NCBI RefSeq assembly: GCF_009936235.1
Contig: NZ_AP022314.1
Location: forward strand, 1,302,001-1,366,000
Length of the DNA: 64,000 nucleotides
From: Mycobacterium xenopi
Lineage (GTDB): Bacteria; Actinomycetota; Actinomycetes; Mycobacteriales; Mycobacteriaceae
Reading direction: 5' to 3'
In this document: positions 63,550 to 64,000 of the stretch, piece after piece
Layout of the letters: every line of letters starts with the position of its first letter
Position numbering within the stretch: the stretch's first letter is position 1
Translations under genes and position numbers: made by a program
The notes under the pieces: model-generated
Seen by the model: only the letters and a program-made list of their open reading frames with translations
What the model was told of the DNA's origin: nothing
Database searches by the model: none

Positions 63550-64000
63550 TCAGGCAGGCTGTCCCTTGCGCAGCGTGTCCAGCAGTTCGCGGTAAGGACC
63601 GATGAGGTATACGGTGTCGCCGCCTCGCAGCAGGGCATCGCGGCGTGGGTGCAGCTTGACCGGCTCGTCTGGCCTGGTGATCGCGATGACCCGGGTTCGG
63701 GTGGACAGGTCGAGCATCTGCAGCCCGTCGAGTTCACTGCCGGGCTCGACGTGCATTCCGCCGACCACGAACGAGCTCTGTCCCACCGAAAACGTTCCCA
63801 GCACCTGCAGCCCCATCGCGGCCCCAATGAACCAAGGCGCGGCCAACTCGACGGTCGACCGAACATTCTGGAAATCGAATCGCTCCGCCACCGCGAAGCC
63901 GAGTGCGCGGTCGTAGACGCGCAGCACGATGGGAACGTCAAGCCACCGATTGACCTCGGGCCACACCCGGGGCCCCAACAACTCGCGTAACACGATGCCG
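63550..64000 (-). CDS. RCK/TrkA-type NAD-binding potassium-channel-related protein, C-terminal part, cut by the window edge
   Basis: About 150 C-terminal residues; the start is beyond the right edge. PGSELDGLQMLDLSTRTRVI and KLHPRRDALLRGGDTVYLIG with PYRELLDTLRKGQ form a TrkA-C (RCK_C) ligand domain; the preceding NVRSTVELAAPWFIGAAMGL lies between two such domains. Likely a cytosolic regulator or gating domain of a K+ channel/transporter. Stop at 63550. Confidence 0.75.
   Translation of the reverse strand, partial: GIVLRELLGPRVWPEVNRWLDVPIVLRVYDRALGFAVAERFDFQNVRSTVELAAPWFIGAAMGLQVLGTFSVGQSSFVVGGMHVEPGSELDGLQMLDLSTRTRVIAITRPDEPVKLHPRRDALLRGGDTVYLIGPYRELLDTLRKGQPA

Overview
The window is a high-GC actinobacterial chromosome segment that follows the Mycobacterium tuberculosis gene order from accD2 (Rv0974c) to ppx2 (Rv1026). 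The order runs accD2-fadE13-atuA, rpmF, mprAB-pepD, moaB2, galU-moeA1-rimJ-Rv0996, pat, arcA, pmt, rsmI, pabB, metS, tatD, rpfB-ksgA-ispE, pks16, pth-rplY, lpqT, prs-glmU, mfd, mazG, lpqU, eno, ftsB, Rv1025, ppx2. Two PPE-SVP proteins, 13E12-type HNH genes, a VapBC pair and TANNNT-type leaderless starts point to a non-tuberculous, probably slow-growing Mycobacterium. The species cannot be fixed from this stretch.

Layout. 1-3.2 kb: acyl-CoA carboxylase / acyl-CoA dehydrogenase / AtuA catabolic operon (minus strand). 3.4-7.9 kb: ribosomal protein L32, the MprAB envelope-stress two-component system and its target protease PepD (two MprA-box-like direct repeats), MoaB2. 8.0-14.2 kb: an MscL homologue with a zinc ribbon, SAF protein, redox-regulated chaperone Rv0991c, folate enzyme, and galU-glp(moeA1)-rimJ-glpR, a likely cell-division cluster, then tRNA-Ala. 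14.4-18.5 kb: VOC protein, DinB-like protein, cAMP-dependent lysine acetyltransferase, two lipoproteins, AlkB-like dioxygenase. 18.6-24.5 kb: arginine deiminase, a DUF559 gene between two related hairpins, protein mannosyltransferase, RsmI, PabB. 24.5-32.0 kb is an accessory island with no counterpart in M. tuberculosis at this spot. It holds an ECF41 (SigJ-like) sigma factor with its oxidoreductase and NAD-binding partner genes, each preceded by an ECF41-like promoter; an F420-type nitroreductase-fold protein; a DoxX protein; and a 2,458-bp IS3-family element that carries an ERCC4 nuclease-Lsr2 fusion gene between its inverted repeats. 32.0-46.6 kb: metS, tatD, rpfB-ksgA-ispE (with an inserted soluble Ser/Thr kinase), an acyl-CoA ligase, translation genes, lpqT, an ArsC-like protein, prs-glmU, tRNA-Gln. 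46.6-58.8 kb: a TetR regulator, a decayed LysA-like pseudogene, vapBC, mfd and the mazG-to-ppx2 run. 58.8-64 kb: tandem PPE-SVP genes with SHOCT tails, a 13E12 HNH gene and the end of an RCK/TrkA protein.

Two features recur. First, nine apparent single-base indels break seven genes (atuA, mprA, pepD, ERCC4, metS twice, tatD, 13E12 twice). Most lie in short G/C-rich motifs, several hit genes that should be essential, and adding or removing the base restores full-length family proteins in every case. I therefore read them as mostly sequence or assembly errors. Only the LysA-like gene shows real multi-lesion decay. Second, about a dozen genes have a TANNNT -10 hexamer exactly 6 or 7 nt before an ATG/GTG, the layout of leaderless transcripts; this was used to choose starts. 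Two divergent gene pairs share overlapping -10 elements that would serve both leaderless genes at once.
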